From Rhodocollybia butyracea (lineage: Eukaryota; Basidiomycota; Agaricomycetes; Agaricales; Omphalotaceae): DNA of 52,842 bases. Both the position numbers and the translations under genes were made by a program. The stretch is from assembly GCA_015501585.1 (NCBI GenBank), contig JADNRY010000411.1, positions 1-52,842 of the forward strand, written 5' to 3'. Under the pieces are notes generated by a model. It did no database searches. It was not told the origin of the DNA and saw only the letters and a list, made by a program, of their open reading frames with translations. This document shows positions 41,191 to 52,436 of the stretch, in pieces. Each line of letters opens with the position of its first letter. Within the stretch, counting starts at the first letter, position 1.

Positions 41191-43930
41191 ATAGTCGTTA
41201 TTTTGCTAGGTTTATCAAAGTAAAGTTGGAAGCTACAGTGGCGGATCCATTGACTACTTTAGTGCCTGTGGTGAGTTTCATACTTAACGAAGCGCCAACG
41301 AGCATGCTAACGGAGGTTGAGGCGTTCAGACGGGGTTCAGATGAAGCTGGGACGAAGTCAAACTTGAAGCGCTTGAAGAGACACGTGTAGGTCGGCACGA
41401 AGTTACCGAAAGATAGTGTGGCGTACTTTAACGTTTTAACTCCGGCGTCCTCGGAGTTCGAAGTTCGGTTGCTACACCCATTCGAATCCCAGTTTTCTTT
41501 ACTTGCCCTTTTCTCACCGACTCACAGACCTGAAGGCATGTTTGGAACCTGGGCCTGGGTATCTATATCATTGCTCTGCGATCAAGATTGAGGCCATTGA
41601 AAGCGACAAAGATTCGGTCGATTTCTTGGTACGTGGCGCTCATACGGATTCTGATTGCTATTCCTCTTCAGTACTTCAGCTTCAGTTCTCGAGATCTCAG
41701 GCCTGCAGGAATTGCTTTTCAACTTTTGGAATATGTCTTCACAGTCATAACTCTACAAATACAAAGTCACTGCAACCAGACGTTGGATAAACCCGAGCAT
41801 ACGAGTTGGTGATGTCGATGAATCATAGCAAAAATTGGGCGTGCTTGTCGTTCCTTTTCCAGGGTTTCGTTCATGCAGTTCTCAGTTCCTACACTCGTCA
41901 TCACTGTACATACAATACGCAAAACACAAACACTCACTCGATCAACCTACTACCCCCGTTCATCTTGTTACGACTTTTCAATATTTCAATCCTTTCTCCC
42001 TCCAACTCGATGATCAAATCCTTACATCCATAGCATCATCCATAGCACTTCAAAGCTTCAAGCTTCAAGCTTTCAAGCTTCACCGGCACCGGTCACCCCG
42101 TCCAGAACATCAATGCATCACGCCTCAGTACGCCTCATGAATGACATTCAGTTGATAGTGAAAATTGGCCGAGCTTGTTGTCCATCTTCCTTCCTCTAGT
42201 TTGTAGTTTTTACTCCCAAACATAACACAAAAACCCATTCGATTAACCGCTATGACTTTTCTCGGGTTCAATGGATGCGACAGTACAATCTTGCTCTAAT
42301 TTTCAACAACCCGCAATCCACCCAAACTTGACATCCTTCTGCTCTTTCACATCTACATCCATATCAACAACCAGCTCCTTCCACCCTTCTACATCTACTC
42401 GGTGTTCTTACGCGCCTCCTGAACACGCCATCCCTTATCCTTACCGACGCTTCAGCTTCCTCGGCCTGCTCGGGTTGCTTGTTGCCCTTGCCCGAGGTCA
42501 GTGACATCGTGATCGCTTCACCAGCCTACTGTCTTTACCGCTGACGAGTACTCCGGGACCAAGTATGCCTATGCGCTGACACTAAGAGATCCGATGTTAC
42601 TCTCGTCCGGATAGGTTGTATATCTGGGTAGGTTAATTATCTGAATCTGGCACTGCAAATCGTGAGCGTTGAGGTCCTGTTTCCGTTTCTCTTTCGCAGT
42701 ATTCCATGTTGTTGAATACAAACATCTTTCAGTGAAGATCTATACCGAAGAGGGCCGGAGACGGGTTGCAAGACGGTGTTGTGGCTTGGCATGCAGCAGG
42801 AGAGAGTTGAGTTCGAGTTTCGGGTAAGGAAGATGGTCTAATATGGGTATAGATAGGTTAGCGGATGGCTAGCTTTTGTCTCGTCAATGTATGCACGTCT
42901 GGTATGCGAATATGAAGGAACGACTATCACATTGCTCAACGGCGCGTTTGTCCTCGAAAAAATTCTAATTCTACTGTTGCTGATCTGAGGAAAGGAAGGA
43001 AGGAAGTGAATTACTCGGCACGGTCCAAGATCTGAACGCCGGGGCAGCCGAAGCTCCCATGGTGCGGCACAAGCACCATGGTCTTCGGGCTGACTGCCGT
43101 CAGACAGGGACGAGCTCGCAACTAGCTCCAAAACTGCTGCTGTAGATCCCTGGCTGGCGACAGCCACCATTTACTTACAGTACAGGCATTGTACATACTA
43201 CTTACTTATACTACAATATGTTGACAATATTATTGTTCCACTGTATTGACTGAGGGTTCTTTCAACGATTGCATATAGTACATTGGTGGGAATATATAGT
43301 TGGTTTTTGTTTAAACCATAGATTTATCATTCAAGTTTTGGAATATCAGATATCCATTGTCACTTGCAGAGAGGTATGCATGCATATAAGTTCAGAGAGT
43401 GGATGTATGCTCAGGATGTAGTTTGCAGAATCTGCATATATGGTCCCTGTAAGGTGCTTACTATATGGAATGAATCATGATTGTCAGTGCATTGCAAGTG
43501 AGCCTCACTACAGCCAGAGGAGGGAAGGGTAAGGGGAGGAATTCAATACACAACGCCGCCGCCATCACCGTTCTCAAAGGAATTGCCGCAAAAACTTCTT
43601 CTTGCCGAGCAATTTTTCTCCACCGCATCCTCGCTTAACTCAAGGTTGCCCAACGTCCTTCAAATCGATGTTGAAAAGGCTTCGGATGTATTTAAATAAT
43701 CCCAGAAGCACCAAGGTTCGAGTTTGGATTGCTAAACTTGCGGCTACCTCGCATAACTTCTGGAACCATTTCGTCGAGCACTGTAGACCCTCTTGGTGCA
43801 CCAGAAGACGTGCGGCTATCTTGAGAAAGTCTCCTACTGATGAATGTGACGAGGTCAGGATAGAATAAGCCAACACTAATTCCACCTGCCCTCCATCATG
43901 TCCATTTCTCTCGCCAAACGCGCTATAACT
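41191..43930. repeat. Segmental duplication unit 2
   Basis: The unit contains a promoter-like part (41394-41640), repeat R (42620-42940) and block X' (43530-43930), in the same order as 38200-39260. The stretch 41650-42610, absent from unit 1, holds only AAGCTT-rich and C/T-rich low-complexity sequence and no recognisable gene. Confidence 0.6.
43045..43092. other. Long imperfect hairpin
   Basis: CAGCCGAAG..CCATGGTGC is followed after a 7-nt loop by GCACCATGG..CTTCGGGCTG. This gives a stem of about 20 bp with small bulges. It is unique in the window and lies between repeat R and block X'. Confidence 0.5.
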
Positions 43931-44149
43931 TAAGTGACGAAAACGGGAGATTTAGGTGGAAGAAGGACTAAATATCTGGCCACCGCGTTGATGATCTTGG
44001 CAAGGAGATATTGGAAAATTCGTGGATGATGAGCAAAGACACCTGGAGGAAGCCAACGGGCAATGTAGCCACAAAAATTCTCCCAAATTGATTCCAGTAC
44101 TTCTCGACGGGTCTGGGTTGCTTGGTAGGGGGAACGAAAGGAGAATTGA
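43931..44149. other. Intergenic
   Basis: This joins block X' to an AA14-flank-like segment; no gene was recognised. Confidence 0.35.
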
Positions 44150-44760
44150 TTTCGTCTCTTGTACTCATGTTTCAATGTTGCAATCTTTTTTTTACTCCTT
44201 CCTCTCTGATGTCTGTCGTTCCGTCTTCCATTCACGGGCGTTGGTGTCATCGCGCCATACTGTATATCCATCCATACTTGCTTAATTGATTATCCTTGAC
44301 TCTTCGTACCTTGTCCTTGACCTTGTCGCCTTGTTGTTGGTTACAGATAGGACTTTAGTCCAGGCTGAAGCTTCTGATTCATCTATACCTTTCTTTTCTT
44401 GTCAACTCCTTGCGTTCGTAATGGCTTGGTCTTAGGCATGGAACAGCAGAACGGAAATAGAAAAGGGGAAAACCGGGAAAAGAAGCATAAATATAATGGA
44501 ACCGGCCTGGATATCTCTAGAAGTACTTCTCGCTGCTCACTTCAAGTTGTATACTAGATAACTTGTGGCTAAGGCAGGTAGGAGCTAGTGAGACCGTGTC
44601 TTGGTATTTCAATGTTCTAGATGTAGTGTGATACACAGTTCCCTTCATCCTCATCTCATGCACGTACTGGTACTGAGTTATTTTTGCGCTATGGTACATA
44701 TCCTTTGCTTCAATGTGCTGTTGTGCGTTCCTCCGCAACCTTCCCGATATCTCGTCGGTT
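44150..44760 (+). repeat. Diverged copy of the AA14-2 3' flank
   Basis: Ordered similarity to 18510-19110 includes 'atccttgactcttcg', 'gcgtt/gcgtgcatttgtaatggcttggt', 'cccttcatcctcat', 'tttgcttcaatgtgctgttg'. It is older than the copy at 33561. No AA14 coding sequence was found beside it. Confidence 0.5.
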
Positions 44761-45159
44761 TGTCAAGGTCACTAACGCTGGCCAGGAAATCTCGTGTTCT
44801 TCCAATCTTGCAAACTGACAGTACCTAAATTCTGAATTTCCTAGTTTGCATTGCTTGGGTTACAGCGCGTTTGGCAAGATGGCTAGTGATGATACCGGAG
44901 ACGATATCGGCGTCCTATTTTGCCGTCGCCACGCTCTTCAGTACCAGACTTTGTCCGGGATGCTTTTCAGTGCACCAGGACAGTAATAGTTCCAGAAGTT
45001 ACGGGAGGCGCTATAGACACGAATTTAATCTGGTAGCAGAAGAATCACAAGCTGCGTTCGACGTAGGAGTAGGCGTAAGAGAGTGCGGCGCGGCTCGCGG
45101 ATATGCTAGAAGACTTCATCCTTGGCCTTTCGTCCCAGCTGAGGTTGTAACTTCCATGC
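44761..45159. other. Intergenic, nothing recognised
   Basis: A 97-codon plus-strand frame (44871-45164) has no motif I recognise. Confidence 0.35.
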
Positions 45160-46808
45160 ATTAAAACTGGGCATCAGTCCTATATACTTAATGCATCAGA
45201 ACTGGGCATATATTCAGACAATATATATAAATGGTTTTACATCCCAATGTAGCAGTCAGCTGGTACTTAATGCATTAGAATTTCTCAAAGCCGATATGAG
45301 CATTACTGTAAGCGCCTACTAGGAGCCAGACCTAATCCATTAAAACTTACACCAATGTAGTAATCACCAGGTAAGTACTTAATGGGTTAAAGGGCCAATA
45401 TGAGTGGTACTGTCAATGCCTACACCTAGTAGCCCAATGCATTAAAACTTAAGTGCCTAGACAATATAGTAGTCAGCTGGTACATACTTAATGAATTAAA
45501 AGTGCACAAAAGCATACAAGATCCTGTAACCGCCTACACCTTCAGGAGTAATGCATTAAAACGTCTACTAGTAGCCAGACCTAATTTATTAAAACTTACA
45601 CCAATGTAGTAATCAGGATTCAGCAGGTAAGTACTTGATGCATTAAAAAGCCAATATGAGTGGTACTGTCAATGCCTACACCTAGTAGTCTAATGCATTA
45701 AAAGTTAAGTGCCTAGACAATATAGTAGTCAGCTGGTATATACTTAATCAATACTTAATGCATTAAAAGTGCACAAAAGCAAATATAATCCTGTAACCGC
45801 CCAGTAGAGATGTCCACGAGTCCAAGTCTTCACAAGTACTCGCAGGTAAGATCCGTGGGAAAACCCGCAAGTATGTGACTCGCGGATCCCAGGATCCGTT
45901 TCCCACGGGTCAGGCGCGGGTCACAAGTCAGACATTTGCAATTTTCAGTTGACTTGCAAGTACTTGTGTGACTTGTGCAAGCAATATGAACTCATATATT
46001 TGTTGTTGGTGATCAAAACTTACAGTAATTAATAGTATCATATTTATTATAGTACTTATCAAGTACTGCCACACATGTTTGAGGTTGTAGACAGCTCACA
46101 GCGACTGAGCGCTTATTTTAGCGCCCAATCGCCGTAGGCTGTCTACAATCCAAAGCCTAACTGTCAGTACATTTTTACTTCATACAATAGTATGAAATTA
46201 GTGTAACAAGTAAAGTACAGGTTTTTAATAGCATTATACACTGTACAATTACTGTATGCAAGTAAATAATGGTAAATACTTGTGAATATAGCTGTAACTA
46301 CTTGATTAGTGTGCGGATCCATAAGTACTTGTGAGACCCGCAAGTAATACTTGCGAGTCAGTGACCCGTTTCCCACGAGTCAGCCGCGGGTCACGAGTCA
46401 GGCCTTTTAGGCCACAAGTACTTGCGCTCCGGATCCAAGTATACTTGGATCCGGACTCCTGGACATCTCTACATCCCAGTGGTCACTGGTCAGGACTAAT
46501 GCATGAAAGCATCTATGTATTAAGTTAGTAGTCAACTAGTACAAACTTCTAGTACAAACTTAATGCATTGAAAGGCCTCAAGGCTAATATGACTGGTACT
46601 GTAAGCGCCTAACCTTTTCTAGTAATATTGCATTAAAACTTGTATGTATTAGTAGTTTAGTAGTCAGCTCATACATACTTAATGCATTAAAAAGTTTTCA
46701 AAGCCAATTTGAGTGGTATTGTTAGCGCCTACACCCTTCCTAGCAGTCAGAACTAATCCATTAAACTTCTATGTATTAGTAGTGAGCTAGTCTCTACTTA
46801 ACACAATA
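45160..46808. repeat. Satellite-like array with TTAATGCATTAA palindromes
   Basis: Diverged tandem units of about 125 bp are arranged as a ~250-bp higher-order repeat (compare 45420-45540 with 45672-45800). Each carries one or two TAATGCATTAAAA palindromes and the words 'agtagtcagctggta', 'ccaatatgagtggtactgt' and 'gcctacacc'. The array is interrupted by a hAT-like element (45805-46471) and abuts the CACTA terminus at 46809. Confidence 0.75.
45805..46471. mobile_element. hAT-like MITE, copy 1
   Basis: The ends are inverted repeats TAGAGATGTCCACGAGTCC / GGACTCCTGGACATCTCTA. The 8-bp flanks CCGCCCAG and CATCCCAG agree at six of eight positions. Internal sequence resembles the element at 50720-51373 (repeated acttgcgggt/acccgcaagt words). 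There is no open transposase frame. Confidence 0.75.
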
Positions 46809-47417
46809 CACTACGGGAAGGAAAAACAATTAATTGGATTGTCTGAGACAATCATTTAGAGTGTCCAAAAATTAAGACAATCATTTAGACTGCCTTGAGC
46901 AAACCATCATTTAGTGCCCAATTAAGACAATCATTTGGATTGCCCTAAGCAAACAATCAATTAGAGTGCCTAAATTAACACAATCATTTGGATTGCCTAC
47001 AATTGAAGAGATTTAGATTGCCTTGAGCAGACAATCATTCAGAGTGCTCAAAATCAAGACAATCATTTTTGCTGATCAGTGATGTCAAAGTAGTGCAAAA
47101 GTAATTTATTCAATCCTCAGAAAAAATAGGATCTACAAGACCATTACTACGGTCAATAATCCCATAAGATCCCCTAGTATATACACGCCCCACTACAGCT
47201 GCCACTGCCCTTAAGTCTGTGACAATAGGTGCTGTAGACTTCCTGTACAAAACCACCTCTGTAGCTGCATCCTTTCCATGAGTTTGGCAAGGTGTAACAT
47301 CAGGAAAAGCCATTCTTGCCTAGGTGACCCCAGAGTGGCCTAAAGCAAACTAGGTGACCTATGAATCCTATGGCATCCTAGGAATTTGGGCTCATCCCTT
47401 GCCAGTCAAGGCTCTCG

Positions 47418-47786
47418 CATCAGGAAAAGCTGTTTTTGCCTAGGTGACCCCAGAGTGGCCTAAAGCAAACTAGGTGACCTATGAATCCTATGGCATCCTA
47501 GGAATTTGGGCTCGTCCCTTGCCAGTCAAGGCTCTTGAGGATTCCCTAGGCAAGCCTAGGTTTGCCTAGGTTTGCCCAGGTGCTCCTGGGGAACACCTGG
47601 GGAACACCTGGGGAACACCTGGGCAAACCTAAGCTTCCCGTTTGCCTAGGATACCCTAGGGAATCCTCAAGAGCCTTGACTGGCAAGGGACGAGCCCAAA
47701 TTCCTAGGATGCCATAGGATTCATAGGTCACCTAGTTTGCTTTAGGCCACTCTGGGTCACCTAGGCAAAAACAGCTTTTCCTGATG
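47418..47786. mobile_element. Foldback element FB, copy 4 (nested)
   Basis: A complete 369-bp palindromic copy is inserted in copy 3, with the 2-bp duplication CG (47416-47417, 47787-47788). The uninterrupted neighbours in other copies read ctcttgagg where this one has ctctcg|agg, so the site is defined to the base. Confidence 0.92.
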
Positions 47787-48010
47787 CGAGGATTCCCTAG
47801 GGTATCCTAGGCAAACCCTGTTATGACCCGGATCTAAATCCTATACACCCAATCTTTTTTCTTCTGTAACCAACTATGAACACTATCATTAATACTTCTA
47901 CTTAACATTTTACATTCATTAGTTATTCAACACCATTTGGGTTAATGCTGCACACATTCTTCCAGAACACCAGAATGATCTTTAACAGTCACTGCACAGT
48001 CTGCACAGTC

Positions 48011-48336
48011 ATGACATCATTCTAGCTCCACAACTATGATGTCATCTTGCTACTCCACAATCATGATGTCATTCCATTGCTCCGCAGTTATGATATCACA
48101 TCACTGCTCCACAGCTATGACATCATTGCATAGCCTCTTTACATCAATGACTCAATATCAGTCATTGCACAGCCAGATATCTGAGTCAACTACGGTTCCG
48201 CATACATGACTCAATATTAGTCATTGCACAGCATTACATAGTCAGACTGACTCATCCGCAGTATTTCCGCAGTTATGACTCAAATCTAGTCATTCCGCAG
48301 CATTTCCTAACTAGTACACATTGCACAGTATATAAG
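48011..48336 (+). promoter_or_regulatory. LTR promoter: AP-1/Gcn4-like and CRE-like sites, TATA
   Basis: TGA(C/G)TCA occurs at 48148, 48182, 48207, 48248 and 48276. ATGATGTCAT or its relatives (ATGACATCAT, ATGATATCA) occur at 48011, 48036, 48063, 48090 and 48117. TATATAAG follows at 48329-48336. TGASTCA is the binding site of bZIP factors such as Gcn4/Cpc1. The regular 25-40 bp spacing suggests an amplified enhancer in U3. The regulator is inferred, not shown. Confidence 0.65.
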
Positions 48337-48436
48337 TAGTCTAGATTTACCAATGTACGTTAGACGTATTATTTTTCTTAAATCCAAACCCCCACTTGTT
48401 TGCTGTTATCACTTGTGTGAATCACCAGACCAACTC

Positions 48437-48841
48437 ATTGTATCTTGTTGAGCTATCTCCAAGTTACAATACACATTTATACATCTTGTTGAGCTAACTC
48501 CAAGTTGTATCCACTAACATTCACCTGTTGAGCTATCTCCTAGTGAATACTTCTTTAATTGCCACTTGTTGAGCTATCTCCGAGTTGCAACTTCCTATTA
48601 CTTGTTGAGCTATCTCCAAGTATTAGACATCACACTCACTATTACTTGTTGAGCTATCTCCGAGTACTAGACACCACACTCACTATTACTTGTTGAGCTA
48701 TCTCCGAGTACTAGACACCACACTCACTACTACTTGTTGAGCCATCTCCGAGTACTAGTTCTGATTCATATTACTGCTTGTTGAGCTATCTCCGAGGGTA
48801 ATCTTATTATTATTATTTGTCGAGCTATCTCCAAATAATAA
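48437..48841 (+). repeat. Ten hairpins with constant loop and varying stems
   Basis: Hairpins start at about 48437, 48481, 48521, 48561, 48593, 48637, 48682, 48726, 48770 and 48810. The loop is TTGAGCTATCTC with at most one change per copy. The stems (6-11 bp, some with one or two mismatches or GU pairs) differ: ATTGTA-CTTG, ATACA-CTTG, ATTCAC, TTGC-ACTTG, CTA-TACTTG, ACTA-TACTTG, ATTAC, TTATTATTTG. In every case the right flank is complementary to its own left flank. Units 6-8 also share a 44-bp tandem unit. Confidence 0.85.
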
Positions 48842-49330
48842 CTTCTGTGAGTTTCGTATTACAAACTAGTTACTAACTTTACTTGAGCCTAGTTGTTTGA
48901 GTATATATTTTTTGCCTAGCGGTTTCAACAAACGGAAAGGCTTGCTCTATAATCTCATTAATTTCTCTTATCATTTTTACTGCCGAGTTACGTACTGTGA
49001 AGGTTTGGACGAGACTATTGATCGAGTCATAACAAACCCAGGGCAAGCCTAGGTTTGCCCAGGTTTGCCTAGGGAATCCTCAAGAGCCTTGACAGGCAAG
49101 GGACAAGCCCAAATTCCTAGGATGCCATAGGATTCATAGGTCACCTAGTTTGCTTTAGGCCACTCTAGGGTCACCGAGGCAAAAAACGGCTTTTCCTGAT
49201 GAATGAGTGCAAGTAACAGCTCCGTATTGCGCAGGTCACTCCAAAATGAGTTATCAGGAATTTTGCATACCAGTATTTTGTTCAATTCCCAATAATATAT
49301 CTGAGCCTTGTATATGGGCTTGCTGCGCTT

Positions 49331-50479
49331 CAGTGTTGCCGGGGTTCGGTTTGGTGCGCAAACCCCTTATTTTGGCCGAACCTCGAACCTGAACCTCAGG
49401 TTTGGTTCGACATTTTCCGAACCTCCCACCTGAACCCCAGGTTCGGGTTTGGAGGTTCGGGTTCGGGTTTGAATCTCAAAAATTTGGCAAAATTGATAAG
49501 ATTAATTTACAAACTTACCTTTCTGGCCATGTATGTACCAATGATACTGCATTTTTCTTAATTAGCACTTGGTTAAATGACTGGTACCCAGTGAGCATGA
49601 TGCTCCTCCACTTTCCAAGTTTCTCAGTGTGCAATCATCTGTAATGTCAGTGATACATGCCCTCCAAGTCCAGCCCAGCTTGATAGTGTATGAGTTAAAC
49701 ATCATGAAGTGCTCAAGGCTGGGCAGAAACCTTATCTGAGCCTTCAGACAGGGTTTGAGCTGTGGCACTCAGCACTACAAATAATTACATTTTTTGAGAG
49801 ATCAGATCAAGCTGGATAGTAGACAGATCTTGCATGGATCAATTTAACCACACAATTTATAAATGTGGCTACCTATGTTCATGATGCTGGAATGTAATCT
49901 ATCTCATCCTATCATGGTTCTTATCTGGCTTTAGTAATTCATTTTCACAAGTTTTGGAAGATGTTTTGTGTTTCCTACCTCTAGGCCCTCCCAAAGCTTT
50001 GCAATAGAGTTTGGTATAGTACAGCCTTAGATACGTGAAGTTTTCTTTGTATATTAACCAGATTTCTGGTCAACTTTCAAGGAGCTTTGCAATCAGTATA
50101 ATGAGTGCCAAGTTTATTGATCTTATAAATGATCAAGTAAGTATGATAAGAAAAAATTACAAGGCACAAAAACATTGTATCAAGGTAAATAATTGCATTT
50201 TTGAGACAAGGATAAATACTTCGCATTAGGTTCTTCAGGAAAAATAGAAACAGAGTTGAAATTTTTATTCCATGGTGCCAAAAGCACACTAAAAAATTGT
50301 ATGCGGTTCGGAGGTTTGAACCTCGGTGCACCTCGAACCCAGGTTCACAGACTTCCCGAACCTGCACCTGAACCTTGAGGTTTGGTTCAAGGAAATCGTC
50401 GAACCGCACCTGAACCTTAGGTTCGGTTCGGGTTCAAACCCGGTGCAGGAGGTTCTCGAACCGACCCGCAGCAACACTG
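49331..50479. mobile_element. hAT-type non-autonomous element in the transposase gene
   Basis: This 1149-bp element has ends CAGTGTTGCCGG...GCAGCAACACTG and a perfect 8-bp duplication CTGCGCTT (49323-49330, 50480-50487). Inside each end are many ggttcggg/cgaacctga words forming long inverted zones. No transposase was seen. The 8-bp duplication is the hallmark of hAT elements. Confidence 0.9.
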
Positions 50480-50719
50480 CTGCGCTTCCTCGAGACCAGT
50501 TCTTGGCAGGTATACTGGCAACAGATGTACAAATAGCATCACCATGAGACTTAATGTGGACTTTTCCCCAAGTTTCACCAAGTGCACTCAGTGGAAGATG
50601 TTTTTTGATGGTCCCCTCATCAGCATTCATAATCTCCTTGAAGTATTTCACAACTCTGCAATATTCATCTGGTGGTGGGAGATATTTTTTGTTGTGTGGT
50701 GGCCTAAGTATATTCTCAC

Positions 50720-51373
50720 TAAAGATGTCCACGAGTCCGGGTTATCCGCAGGTACTCGCAGGTATGACCGTGAGAAAACTCGCAGGTATCGGATCCCGGT
50801 ATCCGTTTCCCACGGATCTGTGCGGGTCACGGGTATTGATCCAAGGAAATTTGAGCTACCTGCAGGTACCTGCAAGTATTTGTGGGGAGGGCAAGAATAA
50901 TTTTTTTTCTGCTCAAATAAGGGCTGGAATATGCTCTCCTCTATGCATTCAAGGAACCTTGTCTGAGTAGCTCATGTGTCCACCTAGCATGTAGCAAGTT
51001 ACAAGTGGCTATATGCACTGTAGTACTATACAATCATGATGAATGTAGTCCCTCTTTAACTCCTGTGACTTGTATCAGTCAAGGACCACTGTTCTCCACC
51101 CACATCATGCTCTATTCTACGTACTAATGAGTATCTCACACTCATACCTTACATGTATAAGTACCAAATACTTGCAGGTACTCACAAGTTACTTGTGAGT
51201 ACCTGTGTTGACTGGGATCCGCAAGTACCTGCAAGTACCCGCATTAAAATACCTGCGGATCCCGGTATCCGTTTCCCATGGATCCGTGCAGGTCACGGGT
51301 AGCCCCTTGAGGTCCACAGGTACCTGTGAAACGGATCCGGGTATACCTGGATCTGGACTCATGGACATCTTTA
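50720..51373. mobile_element. hAT-like MITE, copy 2
   Basis: This 654-bp element has ends TAAAGATGTCCACGAGTCC / GGACTCATGGACATCTTTA and a perfect 8-bp duplication ATTCTCAC (50712-50719, 51374-51381). It is related to 45805-46471. It lies just inside an exon next to the intron 51436-51385, and removal joins YSENILRPPHNKKYLPPPDE in frame. Confidence 0.92.
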
Positions 51374-52436
51374 ATTCTCACTATCTGCTTTAATCCTCAA
51401 TAAAGATACAAAGAAGAGAGAATCCTAAATACTTACAGCCTGCAATTGCATGTTCATTATTTCTCAAATGATCATCATAGTCTTCATCTTCAAGATCAAA
51501 CTCATTTGGAAGGGCCAACTCTGCTGCAAGATCATAGCGGCATACAATTTGTGTTAAATATGCAGAATAAATCAATCTGTTTGCCAGATTTGCATAAGGA
51601 GCAGAGCGTGAGCCAAGCTGGTTTTGTAGATGGCCACAAAACCTTTCACCATAAAAGGACCAAGTTGATGAAGAGGGTCCACACCAGAGAATGTCATCAG
51701 GGATATGAAGGAGTGCATGTATCACTAGTAGACATAGTGGTAGGCGCTGAAGCATGTACCTATAATAATATCCATATCGAAACATCAAAGACATATCTCA
51801 ACACAATTTATAAATCATCACTTACTTTTCATAGGCACAAACCCAGTTAATAATGCTGATGCGGAGAGTCTCAATCTCCGCTTTTGTGATAGTGAATTGA
51901 ATAGTAGTGCTCATAATATCCCGGAGAGCACAAGCATGAGTGTAGTAAAAAGGATTTTCAAAGCGGTCTTTGAGCACAATTGACATTACATACATAAACC
52001 AGAAGATGTATGCCTCAGCATTATAGGCAGCGCGCTCTGTTGCAATATTTGGAAGTCTCCTGGTAAACGCAGCAGGAATGAGCTTTGCAGAGCTGGCTGT
52101 CTCTTCTCCAATCATCTCCCAGACTGCAGGCTGAATTTCATAGTCTCCATGAATATTTTTGAATCTTCCAGTCCATAGATCAATCAAATTTGGAATTACA
52201 TTGAGAAAGAGATGCATCCAGTCTCTAGGTGAGGAGCGTCCATAGTGCATGGATTGAACACGCTGAAAAATTGGAAGAGATTTAATACCAGTATATTTTT
52301 GAATTGTTGCTTTGGCAGCTTTAGTGGGAGCTCTTTCAATTTCTGCAACCATAGCGGCAAAGCTCTCATGTGACACTTCAGGCAACCTGGCCCCAGGAGA
52401 AATTAGTCAGCACTTTTGTGCCATTTCCCAGACATC

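Larger units (their letters stand above)
47819..49034 (+). mobile_element. 1216-bp solo LTR with hairpin array
   Basis: The segment starts TGTTATGAC and ends GTCATAACA, flanked by a perfect 5-bp duplication AACCC (47814-47818, 49035-49039) in the centre of foldback copy 3. TG...CA ends, the 5-bp TSD and absence of internal genes define a solo LTR. Plus orientation follows from its promoter: TGASTCA sites, then TATATAAG at 48329-48336. The part after the TATA box (R-U5) carries ten hairpins. The family (Gypsy or Copia) cannot be told. Confidence 0.9.
47298..49201. mobile_element. Foldback element FB, copy 3 (outer, interrupted)
   Basis: CATCAGG at 47298 and CCTGATG at 49201 bound the element, with the 2-bp duplication AA on both sides (47296-47297, 49202-49203). 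The element's own sequence is about 312 bp. The rest is a second foldback element and a solo LTR. Its excision restores the transposase frame (LALI-TPCQTHGKD). Confidence 0.88.
47110..52436 (-). pseudogene. Plavaka/Tnp2-like transposase, interrupted
   Basis: From right to left, 52385-51826 carries MHLFLNVIPNLIDLWTGRFK and AEAYIFWFMYVMSIVL, an intron follows (51825-51760), and 51759-51437 carries LVIHALLHIPDDI...WSFYGERFCGHL. After another intron (51436-51385) the gene is cut by a hAT element, then continues YLPPPDEYC...LGETWGKVHIKSHGDAI. A second hAT element and a frame change follow, then IYKAQIYYWELNKILVCKIP, and after the foldback insert TPCQTHGKDAATEVVLY...VVGRVYTRG to a stop at 47110. 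Removing each insert with one TSD rejoins the coding sequence. These motifs are those of agaricomycete Plavaka-type transposases. The 5' part is outside the window. Confidence 0.72.

Noticed and set aside
48437..48841. Regularly spaced repeats resembling a CRISPR array
   Set aside because: The genome is eukaryotic, the repeats lie inside a TSD-flanked LTR, and the 'spacers' are stem arms complementary to each other or shared between units.
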